DNA from: Paenibacillus oleatilyticus
GTDB taxonomy: Bacteria > Bacillota > Bacilli > Paenibacillales > NBRC-103111
DNA length: 64,000 nt
Assembly (NCBI RefSeq): GCF_018998565.1
Contig: NZ_JAHNZO010000031.1
Location: 35,276 to 99,275, forward strand
Direction: 5' to 3'
Both the position numbers and the translations under genes were made by a program. Positions 51,994 to 61,951 of the stretch are shown here, in pieces. Numbering within the stretch: position 1 is the first letter of the stretch; the number at the start of each line of letters is the position of its first letter. The notes below the pieces were generated by a model. It worked only from the letters and a program-made list of their open reading frames with translations. It was not told the DNA's origin and made no database searches.

Positions 51994-53541
51994 TTGAGCC
52001 AGCCTGCCTATATGATTGGCGTTGATATCGGAACGACCAGTACGAAAGCCGTCTTGTTCGAGGAAAACGGGAAAGTCGTCACCAAGGCGGACGAGGAATA
52101 CCCTTTGTATATGCCTACTTCGTCTATAGCCGAGCAGGACCCGGACCGCATCTTCCGCGCAGTGATCCAAACGTTGAAGCGCGTAATGGCGCAAAGCGCC
52201 GCGAGGCCGGAGCAAGTCCTGTTTGTCTCCTTCAGCTCGGCCATGCACAGCGTCATCGTGGTTGATGCCGAAGGCAAGCCGCTAACGCGCTGCATCACTT
52301 GGGGGGATAACCGAAGCGCCGCCTGGGCGGAACGCTTGAAGCGGGACATGAACGGGCATGAGATCTATTTACGAACGGGGACGCCCATCCATCCAATGTC
52401 GCCGCTTTCCAAGCTGCTATGGCTTCGCCACGATCATCAGGTGCTGTTTCAAAACGCCGGCAAATTCATCTCGATCAAGGAATATGTGTTTGCCAAGCTG
52501 TTCGACGAATACGTGGTCGACTATTCCATCGCCTCGGCGACCGGGCTAATGAATTTGCAGAAGCTGGACTGGGACGAGGAAGCGCTGGACGTTGCCGGGG
52601 TATCGAGAAATCAATTATCCAGACTTGTCCCGACGACGTATGCGCTGAAAGGAATGAAAGCCGTTTTCGCGGAAGAGACGGGCCTTGCCGGGTCAACCCC
52701 GTTTATTGTCGGCGCAAGCGACGGCGTGCTTTCCAACCTTGGTATGAATGCGATCGAGCCCGGAGTTGTGGCGGCGACCATCGGCACCAGCGGCGCGATC
52801 CGCACCGTGATTGACCAGCCTTCAACCGATCCGAAGGGGAGAATCTTCTGCTATGCCCTCACGGACAAGCATTGGGTCATCGGCGGAGCGGTCAACAATG
52901 GCGGCATGCTGTTCCGGTGGGCGAGAGACGAATTTGCCGCATCGGAAGTTGAAACGGCCAAACGTCTTGGAATCGACGCTTACGACCTGTTGACGAAAAT
53001 TGTGGAGAAGGTCAGTCCGGGCTCCGACGGCTTGATTTTTCATCCTTATATGACCGGGGAACGCGCTCCTTTATGGAATGCGAATGCGAGAGGCTCCTTT
53101 TTCGGTTTGACGATGCATCATCGCAAGGAGCATATGATCCGCGCCGTGCTGGAAGGGGTTATTTTTAATCTGTACACCGTCTTGCTGGCGATGGGGGAGC
53201 GGATCGGGCGGCCCAAAAAAATTCATGCTACCGGCGGCTTTGCCCGCTCCTCTCTCTGGCGCCAGATCATGGCGGATATTTTCGACCAGGAAGTGGTCGT
53301 CCCCCAAAGCTTCGAAAGCTCTTGTCTCGGAGCCGTCGTGCTTGGCTTATACGCGACGGGGAGGGCGGATTCGCTGCATATCGTTTCCCGGATGGTCGGC
53401 GCAACGCATGTGCATAAGCCGATACCGGAGCATGCCGAAATCTACCATGAGCTTCTGCCCATCTACATTAAAATCGCGCGAAACATGGAGGAGGAATACG
53501 AGGCGATCGCCCGTTTTCAACAAAAGCGGGAACGTTTCTAG
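51994..53541 (+). CDS. gntK: Gluconokinase
   Basis: This FGGY-family sugar kinase phosphorylates gluconate to 6-phosphogluconate, the substrate of the gnd product. The 515 residues match B. subtilis GntK in length, with the ATP/sugar signature MIGVDIGTTSTKAVLF near the start, TWGDNRSAAWAE, GASDGVLSNLG and ATGGFARSSLWRQIMADIF. The start is TTG at 51994, placed after GAGGGTGA; GTG 51985 lies inside that site. Together gntP, gntK and gnd complete gluconate uptake into the pentose phosphate pathway. Confidence 0.94.
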   Translation: MSQPAYMIGVDIGTTSTKAVLFEENGKVVTKADEEYPLYMPTSSIAEQDPDRIFRAVIQTLKRVMAQSAARPEQVLFVSFSSAMHSVIVVDAEGKPLTRCITWGDNRSAAWAERLKRDMNGHEIYLRTGTPIHPMSPLSKLLWLRHDHQVLFQNAGKFISIKEYVFAKLFDEYVVDYSIASATGLMNLQKLDWDEEALDVAGVSRNQLSRLVPTTYALKGMKAVFAEETGLAGSTPFIVGASDGVLSNLGMNAIEPGVVAATIGTSGAIRTVIDQPSTDPKGRIFCYALTDKHWVIGGAVNNGGMLFRWARDEFAASEVETAKRLGIDAYDLLTKIVEKVSPGSDGLIFHPYMTGERAPLWNANARGSFFGLTMHHRKEHMIRAVLEGVIFNLYTVLLAMGERIGRPKKIHATGGFARSSLWRQIMADIFDQEVVVPQSFESSCLGAVVLGLYATGRADSLHIVSRMVGATHVHKPIPEHAEIYHELLPIYIKIARNMEEEYEAIARFQQKRERF

Positions 53542-53583
53542 AAAGCTTCAAGCTTCGATCACACAGAAAAAGCTGGGAAATGT

Positions 53584-53831
53584 GCGCTGTCCTGCAGCGC
53601 AGAGCTTGTTGAGAAAGTGGTCTTCTACAAAAAAGAGATGTAAACGGAGGTGGGGTATCCACTGGAGAAGCGATAGCGCCCGCCTTTGTCTTCGGGAAAT
53701 GTCCGCTACTAAGCGGCTTCAATCAGATTTCCCGAGGACAACAGCGGTCGGAAGTGGATACCCCACCCCTCGTACACCTCTATTATCTCAATTGACCACT
53801 TTCTCAACACTCCGAGCGCTGTCCTGCAGCG
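53584..53831. repeat. 16-bp direct repeats flanking the palindromic element
   Basis: GCGCTGTCCTGCAGCG occurs at 53584-53599 and, in the same orientation, at 53816-53831. The unit is itself a near-palindrome, but the asymmetric TCCTG centre shows that the copies are direct, not inverted. They flank the element with six to seven extra bases on each side, consistent with a long target duplication. Confidence 0.75.
53607..53809. mobile_element. Palindromic ~200-bp repeat, copy 1 (MITE-like)
   Basis: TGTTGAGAAAGTGGTC (53607-53622) and GACCACTTTCTCAACA (53794-53809) are perfect 16-bp inverted ends. Nested inside are GGTGGGGTATCCAC/GTGGATACCCCACC and CGGGAAAT/ATTTCCCG around CCGC/GCGG, so almost the whole element folds as a long branched hairpin. 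It has no coding capacity. A second copy lies at 61.75 kb. The remaining stretch to 54022 holds only possible addB promoter elements (TATACT near 53930, TAGAAT at 53975-53980). Confidence 0.72.
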
Positions 53832-54022
53832 TAGTTCATTTCCCGGCTTTTTCCTATTTTGTCAAGCCGATGCCTCCGTCAAAGGATAAGCCGGGGCGGA
53901 ACTGGTGTTCCGGTGTATTCGATTGTGCTATACTATACCAAAACCTGTCTTTTCCGCAATGTCCGACATTTTGGTAGAATAGTAGAGTTACGTGAATCGA
54001 AGCGAAATTTGGAGGAGCGACT

Positions 54023-57000
54023 ATGGCTTTTCAATTTGTGCTCGGCCGAGCGGGCAGCGGCAAAACAACTTTTTGCCTGAACGCGATCAAAAAGAAGCTG
54101 CTGGAGCAGCCGGAAGGTGCGCCGCTGATCTGGCTCGTGCCGGAGCAGGCCAGCTTTCAGACGGAATATGCGCTTGTGTCCTCCCCGGAGCTCGGAGGCA
54201 CGCTGCGCGCTCAAGTGCTCAGCTTCCGGCGGCTTGCTTGGCGCGTCATGCAGGAGGTGGGCGGCACCTCGCGCCTGCCGATCGATGAAACAGGCAAAAA
54301 ACTGCTGCTTCACCGCATTTTACATAAACAAAAAGACCGTCTGCGCCGTTTTCAAGCGTCGGCAGGACAAACGGGCTTTCTGGATAAATTGAACGAACTG
54401 TTTTCGGAGTTGAAACGGTACTGTATCAGCCCCGATCAGCTTGAGCAGTTTTATTCGTCGCGCTTAGCTTCCGGCACGCTTCCGGACAAGCTGCACGATT
54501 TGCAGCTGCTGTACGGCGAATTCGAGACCGAATTGTCGAAGCTGTACCTGGACGGGGAAGATTATTTGACGCTGCTGGCACGCCAGGTCGGCGAATCGGC
54601 GTATTTACGGGGCGCAGAAATATGGGTCGACGGGTTTCACGGGTTTACACCTCAGGAGCTTGCCGTCCTGGAGCAGCTTGCCTTGTACGCCGGGCGGGTT
54701 ACGATGACGCTCTGCCTGAACCGTCCGTATGCGGGCGGGGAGCAGCCGCACGAGCTGGACTTGTTTCATCCGACCGCCCGGACGATGAAGACGCTGCGGG
54801 AACGGCTGGATGCCTTGGAGGTGGAAACCGAAGCCTCGATCGTTCTGCCGTCGTCGCCTCCGGCAAGGTTCCGGGAGGCGCCGTCGCTCGGCTTTTTGGA
54901 GGCGCAATGGGAGGAGCGGGTGAAAAAGCCGTTCCGACCCGAGCCGGGGGACAGCCGGCCACCGGCCGTGCGCATATCGGCGGCGGCCAGCCGGAGGGCG
55001 GAGGTGGAGGCGCTAGCCCGGGACGTCGTCAAGCTCGTCCGCGACGAAGGGCTTAGATGGCGGGACATCGCCGTGTCGGTCCGCAACATGGAATCGTACG
55101 GCGAGCTGATCTCGGGTACGTTTGCCGACTACGGGATCCCGCACTTTTTGGATCATAAGCGGCCGGTTGTGCACCACCCGCTCGTCGAATTGATTCGCTC
55201 TGCGCTCGAAACGATCAACCATTATTGGAAATACGAAGCGGTTTTTCGCGCGGTCAAAACCGGATTTTTCCTGCCTTTCGGCGAGGCGAGAGAGCGGGAG
55301 GACGGTTTGATCATCGACCGGCATGCGTTGGACCAGCTCGAAAACTATGTGCTGGCGTTCGGCATTCAAGGATACAAATGGATGAATGACTGGACGTATT
55401 CGTATCGGACCACGCTCGAACAGGACGAGACGCAGGCGAGCGAGGCGGACGAGGCGTTTCTGCGCAAGCTCAATGCCTGCCGCAGGCTGGTGGCGGAGCC
55501 GCTCGGGGCGCTGCAGGAGCGCATGCGCCGGAAAGCGACGGTGCTTCAGCGGGTAGAGGCGCTGTACGGCCTGCTGGAGCAGCTTCGGGTGCCGGAGCGG
55601 CTGGAGGCTTGGAGCCAGGCGTCCCTCGCTCGGGGACAAGCGGAGAAAGCTCGGGAGCACGCCCAAGTGTGGGAGCGGGTCGTCGATATGTTCGATCAGC
55701 TTGCGGAGCTGATGGGAGACGAGTCGATGACTTCGGAGACGTTCGCGGAGCTGGTGGACACGGGACTCGAAAGCATCAAGCTCGGCCATGTCCCGCCCAC
55801 CCTCGACCAGGTGCTGGTTGGCAGCATGGACCGGACCCGTTCCGGTCAGGTCAAGCACATGTTCGTGCTTGGCGTGAGCGAAGGGGTTATGCCCGCCAAA
55901 ATGCCCGAAAGCGGCGTCTTGTCGGAAGCGGAGCGCGAACAGTTGGCCGGAAACGGGCTGCAAACCGCCGAAGGGAGCCGAAGGCGGCTGCTTGACGAAT
56001 CGTTCTTGATCTACTGCGCGTTTTGCGCGCCTTCGCACGGATTATGGCTAAGCTATCCACTGGCCGACGAGGAAGGAAGGTCGCTTCTGCCTTCGGACGT
56101 GATCCGGCAGGTGAAGCGGATGTTCCCGTCGCTGCAGGAGCGGCTGCTGTTGAACGATCCGGCGCCGGACAGCCACGCCGGCGAACAAATGGAGTACGTC
56201 GCCCGCCCGGATAAGGCCTTATCCCTGTTGATGGTGCAGCTAAAGCAGTGGATGGGCGGGGCTTCGATGAACGCCGTCTGGTGGTCGGTGTACAACTGGT
56301 TCGCCCGCCAACCCGAACACGCCCTGAAGCTGTCGCGGATGGTGCAGGCGCTGCTCTATTCGAACCGGGCGAAGGAATTGAGTGCCGAAACGAGCCGCGA
56401 GCTGTACGGGGAAAGCATCCAGACGAGCGTATCGCGGATGGAGCGCTTCGTCGCGTGTCCGTTCTCCCAGTTCGTCTCGCACGGGCTGCGGCTGAAGGAA
56501 CGCCGTATTTTTCGTTTGGAAGCGCCCGATATCGGGCAGCTGTTTCACGCAGCATTGACCAAGTTTGCGGAGCAGGCGGAGCGCGAAGGGTTCGACTGGG
56601 GCGGCTTAACGGCTGCGGAATGCGAGCAGCGGGCGGCGCTAGTCGTCGATGCGCTTGCGCCGAAGCTGCAGGGCGAAATTTTGCTCAGCTCCAAACGGTA
56701 TTCGTATATTGCACGCAAGCTCAAGCAGGTGATTGGACGGGCGGCGCTGATGCTGGGCGAGCATGCCCGGCGGGGGCAGTTCCGGCCGATCGGGCTGGAG
56801 GTCGGCTTCGGAAGCGGACAGCCGATCCCGCCGCTGCTTTACGATTTGGATAACGGCGTGCGCATGGAGCTGCGGGGAAGGATCGACCGGATCGACCGGG
56901 CGGATACCGAGCAGGGAACGCTGCTGCGGGTGATCGACTACAAGTCGAGCGCCAAGGCGCTGAATATGACCGAAGTGTATTACGGTTTATCACTGCAAAT

Positions 57001-57688
57001 GCTCACGTATTTGGACGTCATTCTGACGCATGCGCCGATCTGGCTTGGCCACGAAGCACAGCCTGCGGGCGTTTTGTACTTTCATGTACATAATCCGGTG
57101 TTGAACGCAAGAAACGGGCTTTCCGCCCAAGAGATCGACAGCGAGTTGAAGAAGCGGTTCAAAATGAGAGGGCTGCTTCGCGCCGACGCGGATACGGTCC
57201 GGCTGATGGACGGAGGGCTGGCGGAAGCCGGAGGGCATTCCGACCTGCTGCCGGTGGCGCTCAAGACGGACGGAAGCTTCTATAAAACGTCGTCGGTCGC
57301 CTCCGAAGAACAGTGGGACACCGTTCGGCGGTACGTCAAGCGGACGATCCGCGAGATCGGGACGTCGCTGACGGACGGCACCATCGAGATTGCTCCTTAC
57401 CGGATGGGCCAAGCGACGGCCTGCACGATGTGCGCGTACCGTTCCGTATGCCAATTCGACACGCAGCTCGACGGCAATGCGTACAAGCAGCTTACGCCGA
57501 TCGGCAAAGACCGGGTATGGGAAATGATGGAGCAAAAGGCTGCTTCCGCTCCCCGCTCCGCAGGAGCGGCTTATCGGCCGCGCGCCGCTGCGAAACGGCA
57601 GTCTGCGGAAGAGAGCTGGACAGCGGAGCCGCAGGAAGAGAACGTCCTGGAAGAGCCGGATAACGAGAATGGAGGGAACGAACAATGA
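54023..57688 (+). CDS. addB: ATP-dependent nuclease subunit AddB
   Basis: AddB pairs with AddA as the RecBCD-like complex that resects double-strand breaks for recombination. The 1221-residue protein has a Walker A motif GRAGSGKT (8-15), an inactive helicase-like region that scans for Chi, and a C-terminal RecB-type nuclease (LLRVIDYKSSAKAL). Cysteines for the iron-sulfur staple are seen in FVACPFSQF and CTMCAYRSVC. GGAGGAG precedes the ATG. It overlaps addA by four bases. Confidence 0.96.
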   Translation: MAFQFVLGRAGSGKTTFCLNAIKKKLLEQPEGAPLIWLVPEQASFQTEYALVSSPELGGTLRAQVLSFRRLAWRVMQEVGGTSRLPIDETGKKLLLHRILHKQKDRLRRFQASAGQTGFLDKLNELFSELKRYCISPDQLEQFYSSRLASGTLPDKLHDLQLLYGEFETELSKLYLDGEDYLTLLARQVGESAYLRGAEIWVDGFHGFTPQELAVLEQLALYAGRVTMTLCLNRPYAGGEQPHELDLFHPTARTMKTLRERLDALEVETEASIVLPSSPPARFREAPSLGFLEAQWEERVKKPFRPEPGDSRPPAVRISAAASRRAEVEALARDVVKLVRDEGLRWRDIAVSVRNMESYGELISGTFADYGIPHFLDHKRPVVHHPLVELIRSALETINHYWKYEAVFRAVKTGFFLPFGEAREREDGLIIDRHALDQLENYVLAFGIQGYKWMNDWTYSYRTTLEQDETQASEADEAFLRKLNACRRLVAEPLGALQERMRRKATVLQRVEALYGLLEQLRVPERLEAWSQASLARGQAEKAREHAQVWERVVDMFDQLAELMGDESMTSETFAELVDTGLESIKLGHVPPTLDQVLVGSMDRTRSGQVKHMFVLGVSEGVMPAKMPESGVLSEAEREQLAGNGLQTAEGSRRRLLDESFLIYCAFCAPSHGLWLSYPLADEEGRSLLPSDVIRQVKRMFPSLQERLLLNDPAPDSHAGEQMEYVARPDKALSLLMVQLKQWMGGASMNAVWWSVYNWFARQPEHALKLSRMVQALLYSNRAKELSAETSRELYGESIQTSVSRMERFVACPFSQFVSHGLRLKERRIFRLEAPDIGQLFHAALTKFAEQAEREGFDWGGLTAAECEQRAALVVDALAPKLQGEILLSSKRYSYIARKLKQVIGRAALMLGEHARRGQFRPIGLEVGFGSGQPIPPLLYDLDNGVRMELRGRIDRIDRADTEQGTLLRVIDYKSSAKALNMTEVYYGLSLQMLTYLDVILTHAPIWLGHEAQPAGVLYFHVHNPVLNARNGLSAQEIDSELKKRFKMRGLLRADADTVRLMDGGLAEAGGHSDLLPVALKTDGSFYKTSSVASEEQWDTVRRYVKRTIREIGTSLTDGTIEIAPYRMGQATACTMCAYRSVCQFDTQLDGNAYKQLTPIGKDRVWEMMEQKAASAPRSAGAAYRPRAAAKRQSAEESWTAEPQEENVLEEPDNENGGNEQ

Positions 57689-60600
57689 CGGAAACGATGC
57701 CGAAGCCGGAGAACAGCACCTGGACGGACGAACAATGGCAGGCCATCGCCGTCCGCGGCCGTTCCACGCTCGTCGCTGCCGCTGCGGGCTCCGGGAAAAC
57801 GGCCGTGCTGGTCGAGCGGATTATTCGCCGCATTTCGGACGAGCGCGAGCCGCTCGACGTGGACCGGCTGCTGGTCGCTACGTTCACCAAGGCGGCGGCA
57901 GCGGAAATGCGCCACCGGATCAGCGAGGCGCTGGAGAAGGCGCTGGCGGACAATCCGGGTTCAGATCACCTGCGCAAGCAGCTTGCGCTGATGCCGCAGG
58001 CGTCGATTACGACGCTGCACTCCTTTTGTATGGAGGTCATTCAACGGCATTACCAGCGGATCGGGCTCGATCCGAACTTTAGAATCGCCAACGAAACGGA
58101 AAGCGCGCTGATGCGGCAGGATTTGCTGGAGGAACTGCTGGAGGAGCGGTACGGCGAAGCCGGGGAAGGCGATTTGTTCTGGCGGCTGGCGGATTCGTTC
58201 AGCGGGGATAAAAACGACGACGCGCTATTCTCGCTGGTGCAGCGGCTGTATGACGATTCGCGGAGCCATCCGTGGCCGGAGTATTGGCTGAACGAGTGCG
58301 TCCGCATGTTCGAGCAGCCCGTCGCTTCTGGCGATAATCCGTGGCTGGCGAGCTTGCTTGCGTATGTCCGCTTGGAGCTGCAGGCTATGGTCTCCAGGCT
58401 TCGGGAAGCCGTGCGGATCGGGGAGCAGCCCGGAGGACCGGCGCCGTATTTGACCAATCTGCAAGATGACGTCGCGGTCGTCGGCGAGCTGCTGGAGCTG
58501 GCTGAAGCCGGTTCGTGGGAACCGCTGTATCAAGCGTTTCAGGGCGCAGCTTTCGGCAAGCTGAAGGCTTGCCGGGGGGACGGCTTCGACAAAGCGCTTC
58601 AGGAGCAAGTGAAGGACATGCGGGGCGAGGTTAAAGACAGGCTGAGCGAGCTGAAGGAAGAACTGTTCGGTCGGACGCCGGAACAGTACGAGGCGGAGCT
58701 GCGGACGATGCGGCCGCTTATGGAGGCGCTCATCGGGCTGGTAATTGATTTCGGCGAGCGGTACCGGACGGCCAAAATGAGCAAGCGGCTCGTCGATTTT
58801 GCGGACTTGGAGCATTTTTGCCTGAAGATCCTCAGTGCCGATGAATCACTGCCCGAGCGACCCGTTCCTTCCGACGCCGCGCTGGAATACCGGGAGCAGT
58901 TCGCCGAGGTGCTGCTGGACGAGTATCAGGATACGAACCGCGTGCAGGAAGCGATTGTCCAACTGATCGCCAAGGACGCGCCGGGCAACCGGTTTATGGT
59001 CGGGGACGTAAAACAAAGCATCTACCGGTTTCGCTTGGCGGAGCCAGGCTTGTTTCAGGAAAAGTACAAAAGCTACCGTACCGATGGCGGCGGGCCGGGG
59101 CAGCGCATCGATCTGGCGCGCAACTTCCGCAGCCGCCGTCAAGTGGTGGACGGCACGAATTTTATTTTCCGCCAGCTGATGCACGGAGACGTCGGCGAGA
59201 TCGACTACGACGAGCGGGCAGAGCTTGTTTACGGCGCCGGCTATCCCGAGCCGCCGAACGCAAGCGGCGCATTTGCGGCCGAGCTTGTGCTGATCGACCG
59301 GACGCCGCAGGATGCCGGGGCCCCGGGAGAGAACGGCGGTGATTCCCCGGAGGGCTTTGCCGCCGGAACGGATGAGCCCGCGGACGAGGCGGCAGCCGAG
59401 GTGCGCGAGCTGGAGACGGTGCAGCTCGAAGCACGGTATATCGCGCGGCAAATCCGCGAGATGATGGGGCTGGACGGCGGAAGGCGCCGGCAGGTATACG
59501 ACAAATCGGCCAAAGGCATGCGCGACGCCCAGTTCCGGGACATCGTCGTTTTGCTGCGGGCGACCCAGCAGTGGGCGCCCGTCATGATCGAGGAGCTGCG
59601 GCAGCAGGGCATTCCCGCCTACGCGGAGCTGAGCACCGGTTATTTTACAGCCGTTGAAGTGCAGATGGTATTGTCGCTGCTTAAAGTTATCGACAACCCC
59701 TATCAGGACATTCCGTTGGCCGCCGTGCTGCGTTCTCCGATCGTAGGGCTGGACGCCGAGGAATTGGCGCATATCCGCATATGCCGTCCGCACGGGGCGT
59801 ATTTCGACGCCGTGAGGGCTTACGTACCGAGAGAGGCTGCGGGTTCCGAACCGGACCGCGGAGACGGGGCTGCAGAAACGTTCGTGGAACACGAAGCCGA
59901 CGAGGCCTGTGAAAGCGATGGGACGGGGGATGAACTCCAGCGGAACCCGGAAACGCGGCGCAAGCTGCGGATGTTTCTCGATTGGCTCGGACAGTGGCGA
60001 TTGCAATCGCAGCAAAGCTCGCTGGCCGATTTAATTTGGGACATTTACCGGAAAACCGGCTATTTCGATTTTGTCGGGGCCATGCCCGGCGGTCCTCAAA
60101 GGCAGGCCAATTTGCGTGCGCTTTACGACCGGGCGCGGCAATACGAGGAGACGTCGTTTCGCGGGCTGTTCCGGTTTCTGCGTTTTGTCGAGCGGATGCA
60201 GGACAGCGGCGGCGACCTGGGAACGGCCCGGGCGCTTGGCGAACAGGAGGACGTCGTCCGCATTATGACGATCCATAAAAGTAAGGGTTTGGAATTTCCC
60301 GTCGTTTTCGTCGCCGGGATGGCCAAGGCGTTTAACCGGCGGGATTTGACGGACAGCTTTTTGCTGCACAAGGAGCTTGGGTTCGGACCGAAGCTGATGG
60401 AGACGGAAACGAGGGTCAGTTATCCGACCTTGCCGTGGCTGGCGATCCGGCGCAAAATCGAAATGGAAATGCTGGCCGAAGAAATGCGCGTGCTGTATGT
60501 GGCGCTGACCCGGGCGCGGGAGAAGCTTATCCTGATCGCGTCGGTCAAAAATTTGCAGAAGCAGCTGGACGCGTGGGGACGGTTTGTCCTGCATGACCGT

Positions 60601-61677
60601 TTAACGCTGCCGGACGATGCGCTGGCGGGCGCGCGCTGTTATTTGGATTGGATCGGTCCGGCGCTGATCCGGCACCCTGACGCGGAACCGCTTCGGGAAG
60701 CGGCCGGTCTGGACTATCGGCCCTGGTCGTTCATGGACGGCGAGCCCTCCGAATGGCAGGTGCGCCTGCTGAGGCCGGAGCTGTTCGCCGGGATAGCCCA
60801 GGCTGCTGCGGCGGTGAGCTTTGCCGATACCCGCTGGCAATCGGTGGTCCGGCTGGAGCCGGTCGACGAAACGGAGCGGTGGGAGCACGAAGTGTGGCGG
60901 CGCTTGTCCTGGAGCTATCCCCGGGAGGATGCGACGCTGGTGCTGTCCAAAACGTCCGTTACGGAGCTGAAGCGGCATTCGGAACACCGGAAGCTGCTTG
61001 AGCTGCTGTCGGACGAGCCGTCTGCGGCATTGTGGCCGGGGGTCGGGACGGAGTCCGGAGAACCTGTTACGGAGGACAGGTCCCGACAGGGAGCGGACGG
61101 CGCGGCTTTTCACAAAGTGATTGTCCGAAGACCGCGGTTTATGGAGCGAAGCGGGCCGAATGCGACAGAGCGCGGTACGGTATTTCATACCGTGATGCAG
61201 CATATGCCGATGGACCGGCTCCCTTCGGAATCCGACGTCCGCGAGCTGCTGGCCTCTCTGGTGCAGCGAGAGCTGCTGACGGAGGAGCAGTGCGGTCTGG
61301 TTGACCCTGCGGTGATCGTGACGTTCTTTGAAAGCGAGCTGGGACGGCGTTTGCTTCACGCCAAGCGGGTGCACCGGGAAACGCCGTTCAGCTTCGGGCT
61401 GCCTGCGCGAGACGTCTACGGCCCGGAACGGGGCGGGTTGTCGGACGAGATCGTGATGCTGCAGGGTGTGATCGACTGTCTGATCGACGAAGGCGACGGC
61501 CTCGTGCTGGTGGATTTCAAGACGGACAGGTTGAAAGGCGCTTCCCCGCTTCGAGCGGCGGAAAAATACCGGCTGCAGCTTGATTTGTACGCCAGAGCCG
61601 TCGAGACGATCTGGAAGCGGCCGGTCACCGGAAAATATATCTTTTTATTCGATGGCGCTCATGTGGTGCAGCTGTGA
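57685..61677 (+). CDS. addA: ATP-dependent helicase/nuclease subunit AddA
   Basis: AddA is the UvrD-type motor and nuclease of AddAB. The 1330 residues include Walker A AAGSGKTAVLVERI near residue 35, LLDEYQDTNRVQEA (Walker B), GDVKQSIYRFRLAEP, MTIHKSKGLEFPVVFVAG, YVALTRAREKL, and the C-terminal nuclease motif LVDFKTDRL. It is about 100 residues longer than B. subtilis AddA, with acidic, low-complexity inserts near residues 540-575 and 715-755. The ATG overlaps the addB stop, indicating coupling. Confidence 0.96.
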   Translation: MTETMPKPENSTWTDEQWQAIAVRGRSTLVAAAAGSGKTAVLVERIIRRISDEREPLDVDRLLVATFTKAAAAEMRHRISEALEKALADNPGSDHLRKQLALMPQASITTLHSFCMEVIQRHYQRIGLDPNFRIANETESALMRQDLLEELLEERYGEAGEGDLFWRLADSFSGDKNDDALFSLVQRLYDDSRSHPWPEYWLNECVRMFEQPVASGDNPWLASLLAYVRLELQAMVSRLREAVRIGEQPGGPAPYLTNLQDDVAVVGELLELAEAGSWEPLYQAFQGAAFGKLKACRGDGFDKALQEQVKDMRGEVKDRLSELKEELFGRTPEQYEAELRTMRPLMEALIGLVIDFGERYRTAKMSKRLVDFADLEHFCLKILSADESLPERPVPSDAALEYREQFAEVLLDEYQDTNRVQEAIVQLIAKDAPGNRFMVGDVKQSIYRFRLAEPGLFQEKYKSYRTDGGGPGQRIDLARNFRSRRQVVDGTNFIFRQLMHGDVGEIDYDERAELVYGAGYPEPPNASGAFAAELVLIDRTPQDAGAPGENGGDSPEGFAAGTDEPADEAAAEVRELETVQLEARYIARQIREMMGLDGGRRRQVYDKSAKGMRDAQFRDIVVLLRATQQWAPVMIEELRQQGIPAYAELSTGYFTAVEVQMVLSLLKVIDNPYQDIPLAAVLRSPIVGLDAEELAHIRICRPHGAYFDAVRAYVPREAAGSEPDRGDGAAETFVEHEADEACESDGTGDELQRNPETRRKLRMFLDWLGQWRLQSQQSSLADLIWDIYRKTGYFDFVGAMPGGPQRQANLRALYDRARQYEETSFRGLFRFLRFVERMQDSGGDLGTARALGEQEDVVRIMTIHKSKGLEFPVVFVAGMAKAFNRRDLTDSFLLHKELGFGPKLMETETRVSYPTLPWLAIRRKIEMEMLAEEMRVLYVALTRAREKLILIASVKNLQKQLDAWGRFVLHDRLTLPDDALAGARCYLDWIGPALIRHPDAEPLREAAGLDYRPWSFMDGEPSEWQVRLLRPELFAGIAQAAAAVSFADTRWQSVVRLEPVDETERWEHEVWRRLSWSYPREDATLVLSKTSVTELKRHSEHRKLLELLSDEPSAALWPGVGTESGEPVTEDRSRQGADGAAFHKVIVRRPRFMERSGPNATERGTVFHTVMQHMPMDRLPSESDVRELLASLVQRELLTEEQCGLVDPAVIVTFFESELGRRLLHAKRVHRETPFSFGLPARDVYGPERGGLSDEIVMLQGVIDCLIDEGDGLVLVDFKTDRLKGASPLRAAEKYRLQLDLYARAVETIWKRPVTGKYIFLFDGAHVVQL

Positions 61678-61746
61678 ATGAAGTAAGGATGGAAAAAGAC
61701 GCACGGTATGAGCGTACGTTGATCATGGAAGCGGAGCAAGATATAT

Positions 61747-61948
61747 AGCTGGTTGAGAAAGTGAGCTTTTGCAAATTTAGAGAAGCATACAGAGGCGGGG
61801 TATCCACTGGAGAAGCGATAGCTCTTCGGGAAATATCCGCTAACAAGCGGTTTCCAATCAAAATTTCCCGATGACAACAGCGGTCGGAAGTGGATCCCCG
61901 CCCCATCGTAACCTCTATATTCCCGTTTGACCATTTTCTCAACAAGCT
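61747..61948. mobile_element. Palindromic ~200-bp repeat, copy 2 (MITE-like)
   Basis: AGCTGGTTGAGAAAGTG begins at 61747 and CATTTTCTCAACAAGCT ends at 61948: inverted ends with two mismatches. The interior closely follows copy 1: GGGGTATCCACTGGAGAAGC, TTCGGGAAAT, GACAACAGCGGTCGGAAGTG. It is ~10 bp shorter than copy 1 and somewhat diverged. No long flanking direct repeat is visible. It lies between addA and sbcD; 61678-61746 shows no supported gene. Confidence 0.7.
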
Positions 61949-61951
61949 CGG

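Larger units (their letters stand above)
53567..53852 (+). terminator. gntK terminator split by an inserted repeat
   Basis: AAAAAGCTGGGAAATG (53567-53582) and CATTTCCCGGCTTTTT (53837-53852) are complementary but for one T-G wobble and would form a strong terminator with the 16-bp GCGCTG..CAGCG unit in its loop. The arms now stand ~250 bases apart with the palindromic element between them. Removing 53600-53831 restores a compact terminator 25 bases after the gntK stop. Confidence 0.75.

Noticed and set aside
61689..61748. 19-codon frame between addA and repeat copy 2
   Set aside because: Too short, weak ribosome site, no hydrophobic or conserved pattern visible.
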